Part shown: positions 1 to 13,400 of the stretch, piece after piece
Layout: the number at the start of each line of letters is the position of its first letter
Numbering within the stretch: position 1 is the stretch's first letter
DNA from: Taenia hydatigena
Taxonomy: Eukaryota > Platyhelminthes > Cestoda > Cyclophyllidea > Taeniidae
Direction: 5' to 3'
DNA length: 64,000 nucleotides
Assembly: GCA_036345935.2 (NCBI GenBank)
Contig: JADWOT020000010.1
Location: forward strand, 6,746,587-6,810,586
Position numbers and translations under genes: made by a program
The notes under the pieces: model-generated
The model's input: only the letters and a program-made list of their open reading frames with translations
What the model was told of the DNA's origin: nothing
Databases searched by the model: none

Positions 1-3000
1 CGCGCAAGTTGAAGGGTACCAGTGAACAGCCCATGCGACGTCCACCACTGTCGAACATTGTATCGACTGCTGGCACTGCGAGCACGGCGCCACAACAGGT
101 GATTCTTCTGCCAGCCGCTTCCACAGGAACGGCTGGAGGTGAACAGGCGTTCCTGTTGGCGTCGACGGCTGGTGGGTCCTCGTTCTACTCCCCTCTACTG
201 TATTTCCTTTCACTTGCGCATTGTTTGCGTATTGGTCACAGCGAATTGTTTGGTGGCTGCTTGTTTAGTCAGGTGAATGGATGAATGAATGGCGTGTGAC
301 TGACTTCTGCCTCAGGATATTCATGTGTCCCATTTGTAAGATCCGAATGACCAAACTGATCATTGGCATCAAGCTTTGGCGCAAGTCTATTTCCATTTTA
401 TGCGCTGTCGTCTAGACTTTAAGATGAGACTTTAATGACCCTTCATCAGGACCTCAACTTTGGTCCAATCTTTAAGAATGTCGATCTGTCATCGTTTGTT
501 TTCAAGCTTTAAGGCGACGATTGCACGAGTTGTTGCATGGAGCGAGTTGGTACGGTTTTTGGAGTGGCTTACTGCAATGACCTGGTGCATGCAGTACGAA
601 GCGAGTAGATGTAGGCCAGTTAGTTATTGTGATCCTTTTGAACCCGTGTATCATAGTGTATGGATGGGATTCAATGAAATTCAATTTTGTTGGCGTCACA
701 AACTGGCTTCGAGTTGGGCTCCAAGGCGCAATCTGTTTGGTATTTGAAGGTGTGATTGTAGAACCTGGCGCCAAGAAATTGGTTAACCAAAATTAGATAA
801 AGTACTGGTGTGTGTGAGTACGGGTTCTGTCGGGTTTTCATCCACAACGGTTAAATGCACAGCCGGCATGTGTGCAGCTGACCCTTGATCGAATGCCGGA
901 AGTCCGAGGTGCTTCCGACCGCACATCTTTATTGGTGCTTTAACTGGAACTGTCTCATCAGGAAAAACTTATGAGTCCAACTTTTAAGTCGTTTAAGACC
1001 GTAAATTTGACACAAAAAATCAAATTCTTTTGATTCGGAACAGAAGTCTTTTCCACTATTAATGACATTCCTGATAATCGGGCTCTGGAAAATTCTCCAT
1101 ATTTTGCCAAAATAGGAAACCTAGCGTTCAGTTCATTCCTTCCTGTGAACTTTTCCTCATTACACTGCGCCAATAACTTTCTTCCCATTAATAAGGTTGA
1201 AGTGCTCTAAAAATTGCACTTTTTCGTGCAGCGCTTTGGTTTTATTTGATTGATGCTTCCCGTGCAACTATTAATCCGCTTATCTTTGAATAGACGGTAT
1301 AATGCGACCTCTCTCACCGATTCGAGTTGTGGAGGCTATCGAACCCTCTGCCTCAGTGTTGAATCCTTGCGAGATTCATTCTGGCGCTGCCACCGCTGCC
1401 GCTGCTGCAACGCCGGGAGCGACGCTCTTCGTTCAGGTCGACTCCGCCCAGGCGCCAGTTGCTAGTACAGAGGTCAGTCTTGCTCCTAGTTCAGACGGCT
1501 ATCCAAATTCAAGATGCGAATTTGTTTTTTTCGTCTTACTGGAAGCTTAAAGTGTGCTCCAGAAGTTACTTCTTTATTCGTTCCTGCAAAAGAACGAATA
1601 AATTGATACTTTGTTTTCGCTTATCTTTTTGACAAGCTTCAACGTCTCAGTCCTTCGTTACACACCACTGCCAGTGGAGTACAAATCCTGACGGACGAAT
1701 TTCTCGCCGAAATGGCCGCCTGTCCACAACACAGTTACCTCCTGCGTCAGCAAATAAACGCCACATTCGAGGCCTCTCCACCAGTCGCTCCCATCACGGC
1801 TGCTCCTCCGGCGACTAGTAGTAAGCTCGTTCCTGCATTGCTGTTAATTTAAGGGCTTTTTACGCATATACCGCGGGTTTTTCCCGTTCTTCTACTTTAA
1901 TAGGTGTTGGCGGTGTATCAGTGAACCCCACGGCAGATGTCACTTATCAATTTGAAGCACCGCCGGTAAGAATTGGGTCTTTTACTAGAATTAGAATTTC
2001 TGATTTTTTGAAGATGGTATCGTTCTTGAGTTTATTTTCCAACCCTTCACCAGTTTCTTTTTAAATAATCATCGCGATAGGAACAGAGTTGTGGGTAATT
2101 TTTATCGCGAAGTTTTGCTTTTGTCGGGCTCAGTCAAGTCCATGCTGCTGTCGTGAAACTTGAATCTTGCAAGATTGAAGAGGTCGTTCGAGGATGTAAT
2201 GTATGCGCCGATCGGGTCACAAAAGCGAAATGGAAACGGTGGCAAGTCTCTTCTTGAGTCCTAGCTTCAAAGCTTTGCATGAAAGCGGATTTCAAAGTTG
2301 GCTTCTCTCTTATTAAGAGGAACTTGAGACTGTAACTCAGAAACCAGTCTTCTCCACGAACTTAATGTGGGGTAGTCCTTCGTTCTGTGTGATTCACTGT
2401 AATTTGGCGTCTTTGGCAACACGGAGATGCGCCTCACCTTTTGATTTGACCCACCTTCCATCGATCTCCATACCATCTTTATAAGTTTATCCCTTTCCCC
2501 CAATCTCTATTCAGAGTCATTACTGTTAATAGTATATAAACCATTTGATGTGATTTTTTTCAATTCATTTCAGAGACGTATTAGATCCCCTTATACCACT
2601 GGTAGTTCTTTTCTTCCGTATGTTTAGGTGTGAAATTAACCAGTATGCTTTCACACGCGCCTTTTTTGAAGCCTAAGAGATCGGAAAAGCCCAGGAAGGA
2701 GTCTTAACTCGGAGCGCTTTTTCATTATGTTACTCCATCTTGGCTACGGAATGGTTTGGCTAGCGGTCTCTGTCTACTCTGCCTACTTCTATGCGCACGT
2801 CCTTCAATTTGGAAGGTGTAGTCATTAGTAACAAGGAGAAGTGGATCGACAGGGGAATGTGTAGCGCTAACTCACCTAAATCGCCAGATTAGATCATATG
2901 CTCTTATTTGTGTTCCACAAGACTTAATAAAGGGAATGAATTAATTGTATCCTCAACATTTGATTTTGTGAAGGCACCTGCCTTGAGGAGGAGAAGTCAT

Positions 3001-4450
3001 GATCCTCCGGAACCCTCGTCCGACAAACCCTCAACCTCGAAGAGAGACGCTGCAGTTGAAGCCTTGGAGGAGGCAAGCGAAACGACTGGTGAACCCACCG
3101 GATCGACTACTCAGCGGCCGGTAAATTCTTTCTTTTGTTTGTGCTTTTATATGTGGGTGTTGATTGGGAATGTAGAACTGTAACATAAAGGAGTGAGGCA
3201 TTTTTGTAAGCGAGTATAGCTTGTTTCCATCTAAGATGCCCGAATATGTTTTCTTTGAGAATAATTGAGTTTATAACCAATCACCACTACGATCCGTGGT
3301 CCTTTTCCACTTAACAGTCTTTTTACTCCTGGAGGCGAGTAATCTAATTCCACTTACCTCTGCGTCCACCCTCCTTCTGTTTCTCGAATCGTTATTTACT
3401 GCGTGATCACGTGACTATCCAGTGGCAAGAATAGATTATAATCGTCATTCCGTCAAATGTGTGTCCAAACGGGGCTTGGGAGAAAGTAAAGCAGTCTCTT
3501 TTCCCTCTCTCTAGCTTTGCTATTGCGCATAAATTTTTTCCTCTGAATATTCACATATTTTCCTGATAAAATATCCCATAAAATAGGCATTCTTGTATCA
3601 ATGGGGTCAAAATACGTGACTCCCGTCCCTCTTCCCTATCTCTTCTGTTAGTTTCCAAGAGCGTCGCCAGTAGCGCCACTTTTGATCGCATAGAATATGA
3701 ATGATAGTTTTATTTGTCATTTGCATTGTATAAGGTTTTCTTTTCGGATTTCTGGGGTCGCAAATAATGATTTCTTTTTCCTTTTGAACCTGAAGGCATC
3801 TCCGGGCTGCTCAGAGACACTTCCGAGAACGATCGGTCGCAGTTCCTCCCACTCTAACAGCATTGAAAGTGATCTCAACAAACCGGGCTCATCGGCTACC
3901 CTGCCAGTTGGCAGTAGTTCTACCGGTGCTCGAAAGTCCGCCCTCAAAGGCGCCAGAGGGTCAAAGGTCAGCAAGCAGTAAGTCTTCAAATGAATTTCCA
4001 CTTGGCTTCCAACGGTGGCAGGGATCTGTACGTGATTATTTACCTTTCTCTCTCATGCTAGAATTCGTTTCACTGTGCTCAACATCGTGGCGATTTCTTG
4101 CATAGTGACAGTTGCAATGGCGACAAAAACTGTTGATAATGCTGCCGATGGGGAAGGCGGCGTGCAGGTCATGAATGTGATTCGTTTTCCATCCACTTCT
4201 GCTGACCCGAACTCAACTAAAGGTCTTGGTGGACCAGTAGGTGGTCCACAACTGAGAATCACCATTTGGATACCCAGCTACTTTAATCTGGGAGAGGCAG
4301 AGGTGAAGCACTCCATGACATCGGAGTCGGTGGGCAACAGCACGTTGGAGAGAAAACCACCAAAATCAATTCAATTATGGCTCAATAGGACAAGTCGAAC
4401 GGAAGTCCGCCTGGGCCCCAATGTGCATCGCAGTGCTGTGGAAATTTATG
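1..4450 (+). other. N-terminal exons: disordered tail plus first membrane segment
   Basis: Seven exons of the giant gene. The first six encode Ser/Thr/Pro/Ala-rich sequence with a charged stretch (exon 2974-3120) and no recognisable domain. The seventh (4062-4450) begins with a hydrophobic segment, IVAISCIVTVAMA, directly after a basic run (KGARGSKVSK). That is the charge pattern of a type II signal anchor, so I infer a cytosolic N-terminus and a lumenal/extracellular remainder. The rest of this exon carries N-glycosylation sequons (NST, NRT) and ends at TATG followed by GCAAGT. Reading past that point reaches a stop within six codons, so an intron must begin there. Introns between these exons (139-1293, 1966-2973, 3121-3795) show no other gene. 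Confidence 0.5.
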
Positions 4451-7400
4451 GCAAGTTGAATTACTACTAATTTTATTAAGTAGAAAGCGGTTCTCATAAT
4501 GTATAACTGTTCTAATTTCAATTAACTTTTCCATGAACCAGTTTTTTTAACACTGGATTTATTTAAGCGAACGAGATTTTTGACAATGGATAAGGGAACA
4601 GTTGTTGTGCATATTGGTAATCTAATTCCACTTGCCTCTGCGTCTATCCTTCTTTTATTTCTCGAATCGTTATTTACTGCATGATCACGTGACTATCCAG
4701 TAGCAAGAATAGATTATAATCGTCATTCCGGCTTGTATTTCGTTCGTTAAAATTATAACTTCGCTTTGGTTACTGGGCTATTTCGGCTGGGCTCAATTCT
4801 AATGAAAACTTCATTTTGCAACGCATTCACAAACGTGATATATTTCCCAATCTTTTTATGTTTTTGACCCTGTTTTGGTCAAGAAATCCATCGCTCGATA
4901 GGCAGAAGTGCATTTTCCACTTCTACAGACGCATAAACATGGAAGTGAATTGACTTTTGATTGCACGATGATGTGGGTTCTTCTGCACCTTTTTCAGTAG
5001 AACTTTCGATATGTGGTGTCTTTCCTTATTAGCACTAAAAGTTAGGTTATTTTACTTTGATTTTACCTTTTTCCGGAACTTTTATTTTCGTCCGAGTTTG
5101 GCAGTCCATTTGTTTAATTTTTAGCCTAAAGTGGCGCGACTGTTAATTTAATTGTTTCGTTATTTTATGGTACTTTGATCCAGAAGTTGGGTTAGTTTTC
5201 AAGTCGCCACAATCTAATCTGATGACTTGTTTGGCAAATAACGTATGGGGCTTGTGTTGACTTTTACTTAGTCACAAAATATATTTTTTCTTTCATTGGA
5301 ATTAGCTTCTTGATATTATATTGCCCCGGTTTGCCCGGAGGATTGCGAGTTGAAATAGAACTTCGTCAGACAGGTGTTGGCGGAACCTCAGAGACTGACG
5401 ATTTAGTGTAGTCGATCAAACAATCTTGATAGACATCATGCCCCTTCATGTTTTATCGATGTGGAAAGTAAAACCTTAGGTCTCTATCTCATAATTAGAG
5501 GGATGAATAAACCATCTTATCATTTAGTTGTACATAAGTGCATAATTATTATTCGTTGGGTAACCTCTTTCATAACGTCAACACATGAATATGCAAGCCT
5601 CAGCTAATGTTCTACTGACAAGGGTCACTCGAGGCGTTCCTGGCTTTTGGCATGAATGCACTGAGTTCCTCATTTTTGGTTCATTCGACGATCTTGTATA
5701 GAATTTGTACTTTCATTGGAGATTTTTGAGCCCATATTCTTAGGACGATTAAGAACATGACTTTTCTTAGCTTTTAATTGGGTCTCGTCGAATGCCGATA
5801 CAGGCCGCTTCCTCTTTGGATGTGAGTGATTTTGCGATACAATGGTTCTACCACGTGTGGTGGCCTGGATCGGCGACTCTGTTTTGAGTTCTTGTTTTTT
5901 TATTGACGGTAGTGGCAAGTGGGTGCAAAATTTGCGGCTTCGAGAGCATGAATTTGTTTCTACCCCGAAAAGGGGTAAATTACATGACTATTTTAATGGC
6001 GATCAAGGGTCCTTAAGACAGTATAATAGCAGAAACTGAACAATGGAGATAAAGTAAGTGTTCTGAAACAACGCCATTGCTTCTACCCAGTTGGGTTAAC
6101 ATTTAGTGAGTCCAGTAGAATGTGCATGCTCGCTGATACCCTCGACAGCGTGTCAAATATAGCGTAATGTGGGGCTCAATTTGGGGGAGAGGTTGGGCGC
6201 ACTCTGACCATAAAATCCTTTCGAGCATCCACTTCTGCGTTGTGAAGATCGTATGGAGGGAGACAGTGACTTCACTGAAAAGCCTCCCATTTCAAGGCTT
6301 GATAAATATTTCCTATCTCTGAATCTGTCATCCCGGCGGTCCCTCAATCGTCTCGTCTTTAAAAACAGGGAACTTATTCCTGACAGGTTGGAAGCTGCCT
6401 TTTGCTCTTTAACCCGGAAGATGCGGCGGCACCTAAGAGGAGTGCAAATTGAGAATCTGTTATTCACTGAAACGGCCGATTGAAGGCTTGAGTTTACACG
6501 GTCTTCGAATGAAATTTTACTCTAGAGAATGATGGCATCGGATAGCGTTGGGTAGTTATGACCCCTGTCGCATCCTGGGGTCACAAGTTTCATGTCTATT
6601 TCAAAAGCGATTTAAGGATATGAATGCTTGGAAATGCCAACTATGGCGCGCCAAAATCGCTGTCACAAACAATGAAAACCATCCTATTTTTGGTTTCACT
6701 ACTTCTAAGAAGCTGCTTTAGCAGGTGTTGCTGATAATGTATCCAGATAAAAAATTATTCCATCACTATTGCGTAGCAGCTCGATTATATTGGAGTCGTC
6801 ACCTTAATTTCTTGCAAGAAGACTTGATTTCATTTTTTGCGCTCCTGAATGCCTGAAATTAATTGGCTCATGAGGTGGCTATACGTACTTTCCTCAACTT
6901 TTACTTCGGAAGTTGATAGGACATCTCTTAGATGCCATTATCTTTCATTGTTAACAAGACGTGTGGTTTTATTTAACAGTTAATCTGTTAAAATCCGGAT
7001 TTTTCAACTGTCAAAGTTAGGGGATTGGCAGTAGTTGGCGCATCTTGTCCTCAAATTGCTACGTTTGGATTTATCCGTTAAGTTGTTTTAATCCATTCTC
7101 ATATCGCACTTCATGTGATTGCCATGGAAACATTTGGACCCCTTTGAATTATTACATACTTTAAGGCAGCTTCTTGAAGGTTCTTCTTCATTTCACTTTC
7201 CAAAACTGTTTGCTGCTGTCCAGATATTTTTAGACTCAATCCACGGGTGCCTGGTCTTTTTTGCGGTGTTACCAAATATATTTGTTTGGCTTTCTAATAA
7301 TGATGGTAATAATTTAATCCGTCCGGAACGATCCTTACAACGCTCTTTATTTGAGAGACACGAAGGCTCCACGTCTATTTGTCCCGTTTTTCTTTCCCAT

Positions 7401-10400
7401 GTGTGTATTCTATTTCACATGTAATTATCCAACATGGGAAAAGGCAGTAGCGAGTCGATTCATTTCCCTTTAGGCATTCTTGTCCATTACAAGTTCTCAA
7501 GACTTATCTAGCACATCCCACTGCATTGTCGTCATTGTATCTTCCAGGCTCTCCTTACGGGTATCAGTCAAACTGGGCACTTCGCCTTTACGTAAAAAAG
7601 TGTTTCAAAGTTTTCTTGATTCAACTGAGTCATCTTAGCAGTCTTCATGCCATAGTGTCCACCGTGCACGAACTTCTCAAAATCACTATTTGTAAATGAT
7701 TGATTTTACCAGTTTCACAGGAAGACGCTCAGGATCCGCCTCGAAAAATGTTCTTACAATTTAAATGGCTTACTGCCAATCGCCTCACCTGCCGCTGCAC
7801 CGTACTGTGCTCTAAGTCTTCAAAGGTTTTACGTCTTCGGAATAAACAAGAAATCGCATTACCTCATAGCCCACATTTGTGCACGTCGATTAACAGTGTG
7901 TAATGGCACGCTTGCCGCTTACTCTTAGTACTAGCCCGGTAGCACCTCTTGTGCAGCTTCTTCTGACTTACCTGTATCTCATTTACCTGGCAGTGTTTAT
8001 CCCACATCATTTGACCCAGTAATCCCATCCATGAGGTCAAGGGAGTAACTAAATTTGGAAAATGTTATGCTTACCCATCGTGGTATCAACACCTATGCCA
8101 AGACACTGTTGGCGCAGATGACAGCAAGCTCTGGACTCTGGAAATTCATCTCCCAAATGGACACTGAGATGTATACCAAACTTGCTTTGCTAGTGAGCAC
8201 TTAGACTATGACAGATGAAAAGAAGAGTCATTTACGCTTGGAGATGCAGGTCTGCTCTAGTCCATCGTTTTTCACATAAATAAACGTTTTTATATATTGT
8301 TTATTGTTTGAATAATGGCTGATGAAGTGACTTACTTTTGTGCCTCTAGATGGAGGTTAGACACGTAAGTTAAGCACTTCTCATTGTCGTCCAAAATGAG
8401 TCTTCGAAAGATCTTGTATCTGTGGTTATCTGGAGCATAAAATTTTCAATTCTCTCACGCTCCGACTTATGCGATTCTTTAATATTTAGCAGGCGTTTTT
8501 TGAAAAAGAGGCGTATTTGGTTCATAAGGGGTTGTATACCTTAATTTTTCGCGCTAAAAACCAAAATCCTGTCTGGCTTTTTCCGTTTGTCTTCTGAGCA
8601 CAATTTGGTGTTTGAGAGCTGTTTATTTATTCTTCTTGGCATAGGACAGATGTCATGCTAGCAAGGGGTTTGATAGGTTTTACTCTCACAAAAGCAGCAA
8701 ATGTGGAAAATATTTTCCACATTCTTTTCTCACTTTTATGGTTTCTGCGATGCACTTATCCTCATTGAATTCTGAAGTATTTTATGTCAAAATGTAACTT
8801 AATCTTACTGCGAAGTCGATACTTAGAGTTTTTGATGGAGGGATTTGGTGCCGTAGTCGTGAAGGCCTTCATTATCGGCAGATGGGGGTATATCGTCTTT
8901 TTTTGAAGTAGTATTTTACACCACTATAAAAGATTGACTGAGAGGCTGTAGGGACAGCCGGAAGGCGGCTCCTTTGAGTGCTCTCAGGTTTATCCCAAGC
9001 CTGCGAAACTTGTAACCGAGTGGAGCAGACAAGCTTGAATCACATCCATTCGGTTTAGTAGCCTTGTTATCCCGGCGAGTTCAAAATGCGAAAGCAATAG
9101 AGAGGATACATCTTATCATGCATTTGCAGAGGCGACAAGTCTTTTTGGCTAACCAGATCGTAAAACGCATAGGCGCTTTTGATCACTTCACAGTTTTAGA
9201 GGGAATAACAGCAATCTTCATCGAAGAATACACCTCTTGGTGATGTGAAGCTTCACTATGGCTTTTATGGCACAGACAAGTCATCATTGCTGCGCAGAAC
9301 CGGTGTTTAAAAAACAGTGGAAGCGTTTTCGTATGGTAAACGACAAGCAGCACAACATCCTTTTTTCACACTTAACTTGATAGCTGTGGATTGGGAATGC
9401 AAGTTGACGCAACTAGTATCCATAATCGCATCGATAATGTGGACGCCTGAGAGCACATATTGTTGGCCAACCGACAAAATTTAATTCTGCGATCTAAAAA
9501 ACGATTTGTAATGATCAAGATGTAATCTTGCCTCGTTTGGACACTTAAAATGATCATTACCTTTTAGCCAATTTTCTATGTGATTCGTAGGCGCGCAACT
9601 GCGTAGGCTTGGATCTTTGGAGGCCGCTTACCCCCTTGCACGCGTATAGATTGCAATAAATTGAGTGCATTGAAGTCCTTTTGTTTGGTGAGGAAGCGCT
9701 AGGTGGTGTGAGGTCCACCCACCTCTTGAATTAACATCTGAAGTAGAATTTACGTTTTTCTGAAATCTGACATTCATTATCCATCGCAATAGTCATTTTA
9801 TTGTTTGCTACCTTTCAACCACCCAAAATTCTGTGCCAATAGGCACGTTCCTCTGCCGTGACGTCTCCAAAGCTGTTTACTTCAAGACGTTTTCTTACTT
9901 TGTTATTAAGACGACCCAAAAGGCGTGTACTACAGGTTGTTTTTTAATAAGTAAGGTAGTTTATCACAAAGTATTTAGCTAATAATCTCATATTCGTGTG
10001 GTTGCGAAAACCATGCTATATTGGCGCGTAGCACCTCACTAAGGCTACAAGTAGGCACATGAGCATATCACAGCGGCATTAATTGAGACGAACGTCAGAG
10101 TGAACCATAGGCTGCTTATGGTAAAGATGTCTTATCATTGCCTTGTCAGAAGCCGTCCGTATAACTTGGACTTCTAATTGCTCGCTTGTCTGCTCCCCTA
10201 GATGCTGTGGATGCACGATGGATTCAGAGCACCCGTAGTTGTCGGCAGCGCTATGTGTGCGACCACTCCTGTGACCCTGGTGCGGGTCATGCGTGCATTT
10301 GTCAACGGGGCTACCGACCGGCTGGACCCGAGGACCGGTCGCGTCTCATTGGCTACGGTTCGTTACCCTGGCATAAAAGCTGGTCTTTTATGTCCATATT

Positions 10401-13400
10401 TATGGCGTATTTTGTAGGGCTTTAAACCTTTTCCTTGTATCCTTCTTCAAATTTTGCTTAAGTACGATTAACTTACTTCTGCGATTATCACTAAAATCTG
10501 ATGTAAAATTTTAAATCTTAACACTCACCACGAACGCCAAATATGCGGTGCCTGATTGTTTTACCATTGAAGCCCAGCACTACTACTGGGTGCCGCGTTT
10601 CTTCGTTCATTGTATCGGAAGTAGAAGTGTCGTAAATAGATTTGGTTGTTGGTGCTCAACACATAAGTAGATGTAGGTTATTCCTGGTCTAAAGATAATT
10701 GCGATCTCTGCAGTTTTTGAGTAGAATTGATGTAGTTGTTTTGATAGTGCTACTGGTGGGCTTTGCAGACGATGTATGCGTCGTGCAGAGTCAATTGTCA
10801 TCTTCACAATCCCTGAAAGTGAGAGAGAGCACCATTTCTCCCATTAGTTTGCTGTGGGTTTGGGAGTGGACGGAGTGACTCTCAAGTTAATGGGTAAAAT
10901 GAGGTGTAGAAAAGCAACCTATCCGAATGTGCTGCGCAACCACTTTTTGTTGCAATTTTGCATCAAAGCTGTGTAAGGGAACTGCATTCTGCCATATGTG
11001 CCGGTTGATGTGGGCTGAAGGTGTTTGAACTAGAGGCGCACGTGCTTCGTGAGCGTGGGTGCTCAGAATAAGGCAAATCTCGTAGATATGTCTGCAATTT
11101 GACTGAAAGGTTCAAAAATGTCCGTGCTACTGATGTGACGGAAGTACAACACGTTGGATGTCAAGTCGGTTACAGCTTCGACTAGAGAGGAAGAATGAAG
11201 AATTCGGGAGCTGGATCATAGAAAGGAATGTAATTAGTCAGGAATTACTGGAAGCACCTCTCAGTTCTAAGCTTCGTAAAATATGTCAGGTGGCTCCGGG
11301 GCAGGTGCTGAGTTGGTAGCTTGAGTTAATCCAATCTGAAACTTTTACAGAAAAAGTACAATTCAAGGGATAGCACACATCCTTTCCAAATGAATTGACA
11401 AATCTTCATTAAAGAAAGTACTCCGTTTATGTAATTTGAATTTTGCTTCCTTCGGGACTTCTAAATTGCCTCTCTTTGTAGGCAGTGGTGCAGCAGACGG
11501 GATTAAGGGTCAAGGTCGAGTCTGCCTAGACGTCGATGAATGCGAGGACGCTGCAGTCCGCGCGGAATGCACGCAACGCGGTGGAGTTTGTACTAACCGC
11601 CCTGGGGATCATCAGTGTCTCTGTCCTTCGGGTCGCACGTGTCTTCGTGAGTTCACAAAACTTACATGCACCGTGGAGTCCCGTCTCATTTCGCTTGGAT
11701 TTTTTCGGATGTGGCAATTTTCCTCTTGAGATAATTAGTTTGTTAGTTGTCCAACCGTTTATGGATGTGCTGGTCTCCCTTGTATGGCTCTATTTTTTGG
11801 CTTCAAGGTTGTTTTTCAGTACATATTTTTCAAAATAATGAGATCGAATCACATGCACTTGATTCCTTCAACAAATGCTGTCGAAGTTGAATGTTTGTTT
11901 CCTCAGAGTCTCGTCTCTTGCTAAATTACTTTTTTTGAGCTTTCAAATTTTCTGTCCAGTGAATTGGAATAGTAACTGCTAAACTTTTATGCTCTCTTTT
12001 TTAAACAGTCAAGTGTGCTCCAGCGAATGTATCACATTTCTCAACTATTCTCTCCCGTTATTCATTTTGTCTTTTACGAGTCCGCCTTGAGGCTATCATG
12101 GCTACACAGGTTGTCATTTTATCTTCTACTCAGCTGATATAGGTTTCGTCACCTGGTTTAAAATTCCAGTCAGTATCTTATTTGTGTTCACTTTTTAATC
12201 TATTCCTAAATCTGGCTGGCGTCTCGCCAACAGATTATGAAAACTCGACCTCCTCATAGTCTTGCGCTTTTTTGGGGTAGTACACCTCCATTGTTCAAAA
12301 TTGGGAGTTGAGTAATGTTCTGTTGAAATAGAATCGGTAGCGAGGTCATTCTTGACGCGCGTCTCTGTTGCTATGCTATGCCTTAAGTCTTATCTGAGTT
12401 CGTTATAGACTGCACAAATAGGGCCAGACAGGCTGTGTAGGCATGGTTGTAGTGTCATGTCACCTAACAACAGTCCATTCTGGAGTAGCTGAAGAAGCTA
12501 TGTAAAAACCGATTCACGAAAACATAAAATTTTCGGTTTTGCCCGTCTAAAGTTAAGACGAGCGCGGTTGAACAGTCAGAAGTGTTCATCATTGTCACAC
12601 TAGTGTAGGTTATGCCATTTATGGCATCGGCACACCTTTCTACCCCCATGGATATAGCTGTAGCTGAATGTCAAGGACCTCCAAATTTAGTCATACTATC
12701 AAGTTCATTTTCTAACTTCTTAACTGGCGCATGGATAATCCGAAATGCGAGAACACTTTCTCCTGCTGGCCGCTATCCCTTTCAAAAATATCCTCTTTTC
12801 CTTCAGCACCTGTTGCTTCTAAAGCATCCAGGGCATAGTGGAATGCTTGCCTTCGGTAAAATCCGGGTTCACACTTCACAACTCCCTTTGTTTTAGGGTG
12901 CCACTGAAAGTCTCTGTCGTTGTTTGGTATGAGTTGTTTCTTGTTAGGATGGGGAAGAGTTCTTTCTACCACGGAAACCTTATTCTCGCCTCCCTTACCT
13001 TAAAACCTGCTTAAGAAATGCACCCAGATAATTTAGTCGAAATAAATCCGAATGTGAAACCATTTATTCTCATTGGGATAAATTTGCCCTACAAGCATGA
13101 TCGGCAAGTCTGAACTGGCTGAATTTGCATGCATTTTTGTGATAAAAGATAAAAATGAGATGATTGGAGACAGCTTCTCTAAGCACTTACGAAAGTGCTC
13201 ACTATTGCGGCTTACATTTTGTCATCGAAAGGACTCAAGATCGTGAAATCCACCTCCATGGAACACTTTCTCTCAAAACAGACGGTATGGTCATAGCCAT
13301 TACCGTTCTCATTCCACTTTCATTTAAGACCTGCTCGTTTCGAATGTGATTCCATAAATCAAATGGAATATGAAATTACTTAAGGCCATATTTCTCGCCC

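Larger units (their letters stand above)
4451..10201 (+). other. Long intron with GC donor; mostly featureless
   Basis: This 5.75-kb interval is inferred to be an intron starting GCAAGT and ending CCCTAG. It contains repeat copy 2 (4617-4730) and one open frame that reads like protein (6220-6483). I see no other convincing exon: the remaining open frames are short, lack splice signals in phase and have no recognisable motif. Confidence 0.4.

Noticed and set aside
2574..2601. Possible 28-base exon of the giant gene (TTTCAG acceptor, GTAGTT donor)
   Set aside because: It would leave phase 1, while the next exon at 2974 needs phase 0; skipping it gives a consistent join from 1965 to 2974.
4062..4450. 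Teneurin-like reading of the membrane-proximal exon
   Set aside because: A loose resemblance and the following EGF domains suggested teneurin, but the downstream TNFR-like repeats and multi-pass tail do not fit that family.
5310..5345. Short match to the TRIM LTR (ATATTGCCCCG)
   Set aside because: Only about 11 bases match and the flanking LTR words are absent.
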